From contig MFJA01000001.1 of the NCBI GenBank assembly GCA_001779055.1, positions 7,298-14,218 on the forward strand: a DNA stretch of 6,921 bases, given 5' to 3'. This document shows positions 5,582 through 6,921 of the stretch, piece by piece; position 1 is the first letter of the stretch, and every line of letters starts with the position of its first letter. A program made the position numbers and the translations under genes. Below the pieces are notes generated by a model. That model was given only the letters and a program-made list of their open reading frames with translations, searched no databases and was not told where the DNA came from. This DNA is from Candidatus Gottesmanbacteria bacterium RBG_16_37_8. Its GTDB lineage: Bacteria > Patescibacteriota > Microgenomatia > 2-02-FULL-39-11.

Positions 5582-6921
5582 AGCAGACGCTTTCAAAAAT
5601 ATTTTTATTAAAATTATAATTGACTTTCATCGGATAAATACCCGTAAAACAAGCATGGCACAATTTATTTTCTTTCTGATGTGTTGATTTTATCAGGCCT
5701 TTCAAACTTAAATATTTAAGGGAATCAGCTCCGATAAATTTTTTGATTTGGGTTACCTTTTTTTTGGCGCCGATTAATTGCTTTCTTTCGGGTGTATCAA
5801 CTCCAAAAAAACAAGGCCAGCGGACAGGCGGTGAACAAATACGGATATGAATTTCCTTAGCGCCGTTTTTTCTTATTACTTCAACGATTTTTTTCATGGT
5901 AGTTCCTCTGACTATGGAATCATCGACGATAACCACTCTTTTCCCCTCAATAATTTTTCTCATCGGATTGAATTTTATTTTTACTCCCAGTTCCCTGATC
6001 CGCTGTTCCGGCTGGATAAAAGTTCTGCCGATGTATCTGTTTTTGATCAGAACTTCAGCAAAAGGCAGATTTATCTGTTTGGCAAAGCCAATGGCAGCTG
6101 AAGTTCCGGAATCAGGAACGGCAGCTACCAGATCAGCTTTAACAGGAGCTTCTTGGGCTAACTCGGCACCGCTTCTCACCCGCACCTGTTGGACCAACTG
6201 ACCGTTAAAAATGCTATCCGGCCGGGCAAGATAAACATATTCAAAAAGACAGAATTTCGCTTTACTAACACCAATCCGTCCGAGAGATTGAAAACCGTTT
6301 TTATCAACCTGAATTACTTCACCAGGTTCAACATCCCTGACAAAATCAGCCCCGATTATATCCAAGGCGCAGGTTTCGGAAGCAATTGTATAGTAACCGT
6401 TTAACTTACCTATGACAAGAGGTCTGATTCCCCAAGGATCACGAAAGGCATAAAGTCTTTTTTTGGAAGCGGCAACAATGGAATAAGCACCTTTAAATAA
6501 GGGTGCGGCATTTAAAATTTTATCCCGCCATTTATAACCTTTAGCCTTATATATAGTATAAGCCAACACTTCAGTATCGCTGGTTGATATCCTTTTGATG
6601 TTTTTCAGTTTCTCCGCTAACAAGCCGGCATTAACCAGATTACCATTGTGGGCAACGGCAAAAACATGGCCTGCCTGGGAAAGAATTATCGGCTGGATAT
6701 TATTCATAGTATTGCCGCCGGTTGTCGAGTAACGGTTATGCCCGATAGCGATAAAGCCTTTTAATTTACTTAAATTTTCCTCATTGAAAACTGAGGTGAC
6801 CAAGCCTAAGTTTCTGATACTTCTCATTTTTCTGCCATCGGAAACGGTAATACCGGCTGATTCCTGACCGCGGTGCTGCAATGAATGGAGGGCAAAATAG
6901 GTGATTTTAGCGGCATTTTCA
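5580..6921 (-). CDS. purF: PurF, glutamine PRPP amidotransferase, lacking its extreme N-terminus at the window edge
   Basis: PurF makes phosphoribosylamine from PRPP and glutamine, the committed first purine step. The frame is open to the window edge. 446 residues are visible, starting ENAAKITYFALHSLQHRGQE, and the catalytic N-terminal cysteine lies about a dozen or more residues outside. Numbering visible residues, the Ntn glutaminase domain shows RYSTTGGN (63-70), AHNGNLVN (90-97), SDTEV (114-118), FRDPWGIRPL (159-168) and ASETCALD (180-187). The phosphoribosyltransferase domain shows EYVYLARPDS (227-236), VPDSGTS (268-274), the glycyl loop NRYIGRTF and the PRPP motif VVIVDDSIVRGTT (329-341). 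Cys224 (FCLFEY), Cys370 (PCFFG), Cys421 and Cys424 (CHACFTG) sit where Bacillus subtilis PurF places its 4Fe-4S ligands, so this is probably the Fe-S type. The tail after CFTGIYP is short and the TAG stop lies in the intergenic palindrome. Start codons inside this frame, such as TTG at 6881, are not real starts. Confidence 0.97.
   Translation of the reverse strand, partial: ENAAKITYFALHSLQHRGQESAGITVSDGRKMRSIRNLGLVTSVFNEENLSKLKGFIAIGHNRYSTTGGNTMNNIQPIILSQAGHVFAVAHNGNLVNAGLLAEKLKNIKRISTSDTEVLAYTIYKAKGYKWRDKILNAAPLFKGAYSIVAASKKRLYAFRDPWGIRPLVIGKLNGYYTIASETCALDIIGADFVRDVEPGEVIQVDKNGFQSLGRIGVSKAKFCLFEYVYLARPDSIFNGQLVQQVRVRSGAELAQEAPVKADLVAAVPDSGTSAAIGFAKQINLPFAEVLIKNRYIGRTFIQPEQRIRELGVKIKFNPMRKIIEGKRVVIVDDSIVRGTTMKKIVEVIRKNGAKEIHIRICSPPVRWPCFFGVDTPERKQLIGAKKKVTQIKKFIGADSLKYLSLKGLIKSTHQKENKLCHACFTGIYPMKVNYNFNKNIFESVC

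Noticed and set aside
321..6404. Plus-strand open reading frames of 60-100 codons scattered across the window
   Set aside because: All lie antisense inside well-supported minus-strand genes, have no ribosome sites or recognisable motifs, and disappear as shadows of the pur genes.
6879..6881. TTG at 6881 as the purF start
   Set aside because: The frame continues upstream with residues typical of PurF (ENAAKITYFALHS), and the catalytic N-terminal cysteine must lie further upstream, outside the window.

Overview
This window is an almost gap-free stretch of a purine biosynthesis operon. All seven genes lie on the minus strand, so transcription runs from high to low coordinates. In transcription order they are purF (5' end outside the window), glyA, purN, purD, a gene of unproven function with a degenerate M24 aminopeptidase-like fold, purM, and the first 70 codons of an archaeal-type purP. 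No RNA gene, CRISPR array, insertion sequence or promoter can be supported. The longest non-coding gap is 42 bases. Plus-strand reading frames are antisense shadows of these genes.

Layout and coupling. purF ends inside a small GC-rich imperfect palindrome, which is followed by the strongest Shine-Dalgarno sequence in the window (AAAGGAG), for glyA. From glyA on, genes are packed tightly. glyA to purN has a 4-base gap, purN and purD overlap by 8 bases, and purD overlaps the M24-like gene by 4 bases (ATGA) if its second ATG is used. The M24-like gene to purM has an 11-base gap, and purM to purP a 1-base gap. This suggests one mRNA with translational coupling.

How the genes work together. PurF makes phosphoribosylamine from PRPP and glutamine. 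GlyA makes glycine and 5,10-methylene-THF from serine. PurD joins glycine to phosphoribosylamine to give GAR, and PurN formylates GAR with 10-formyl-THF. PurM closes the imidazole ring of AIR. PurP would formylate AICAR with free formate and ATP in place of the folate-dependent PurH transformylase. The FGAM synthase (purL/Q/S), purE/K, purC and purB are not in the window. The encoded route is therefore mixed: a folate-dependent third step and, if PurP is orthodox, a formate-dependent ninth step.

Organism. The DNA is AT-rich with lysine-rich proteins. Bacterial-type PurF, GlyA and PurD and a classical AAAGGAG ribosome binding site point to a bacterium. Compact packing, divergent PurM and PurN variants, an archaeal-type PurP and the GC-rich intergenic palindrome would fit a small-genome candidate lineage such as Patescibacteria/CPR, but this is inference. 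TAA, TAG and TGA all act as stops, which argues against a code where UGA means glycine.
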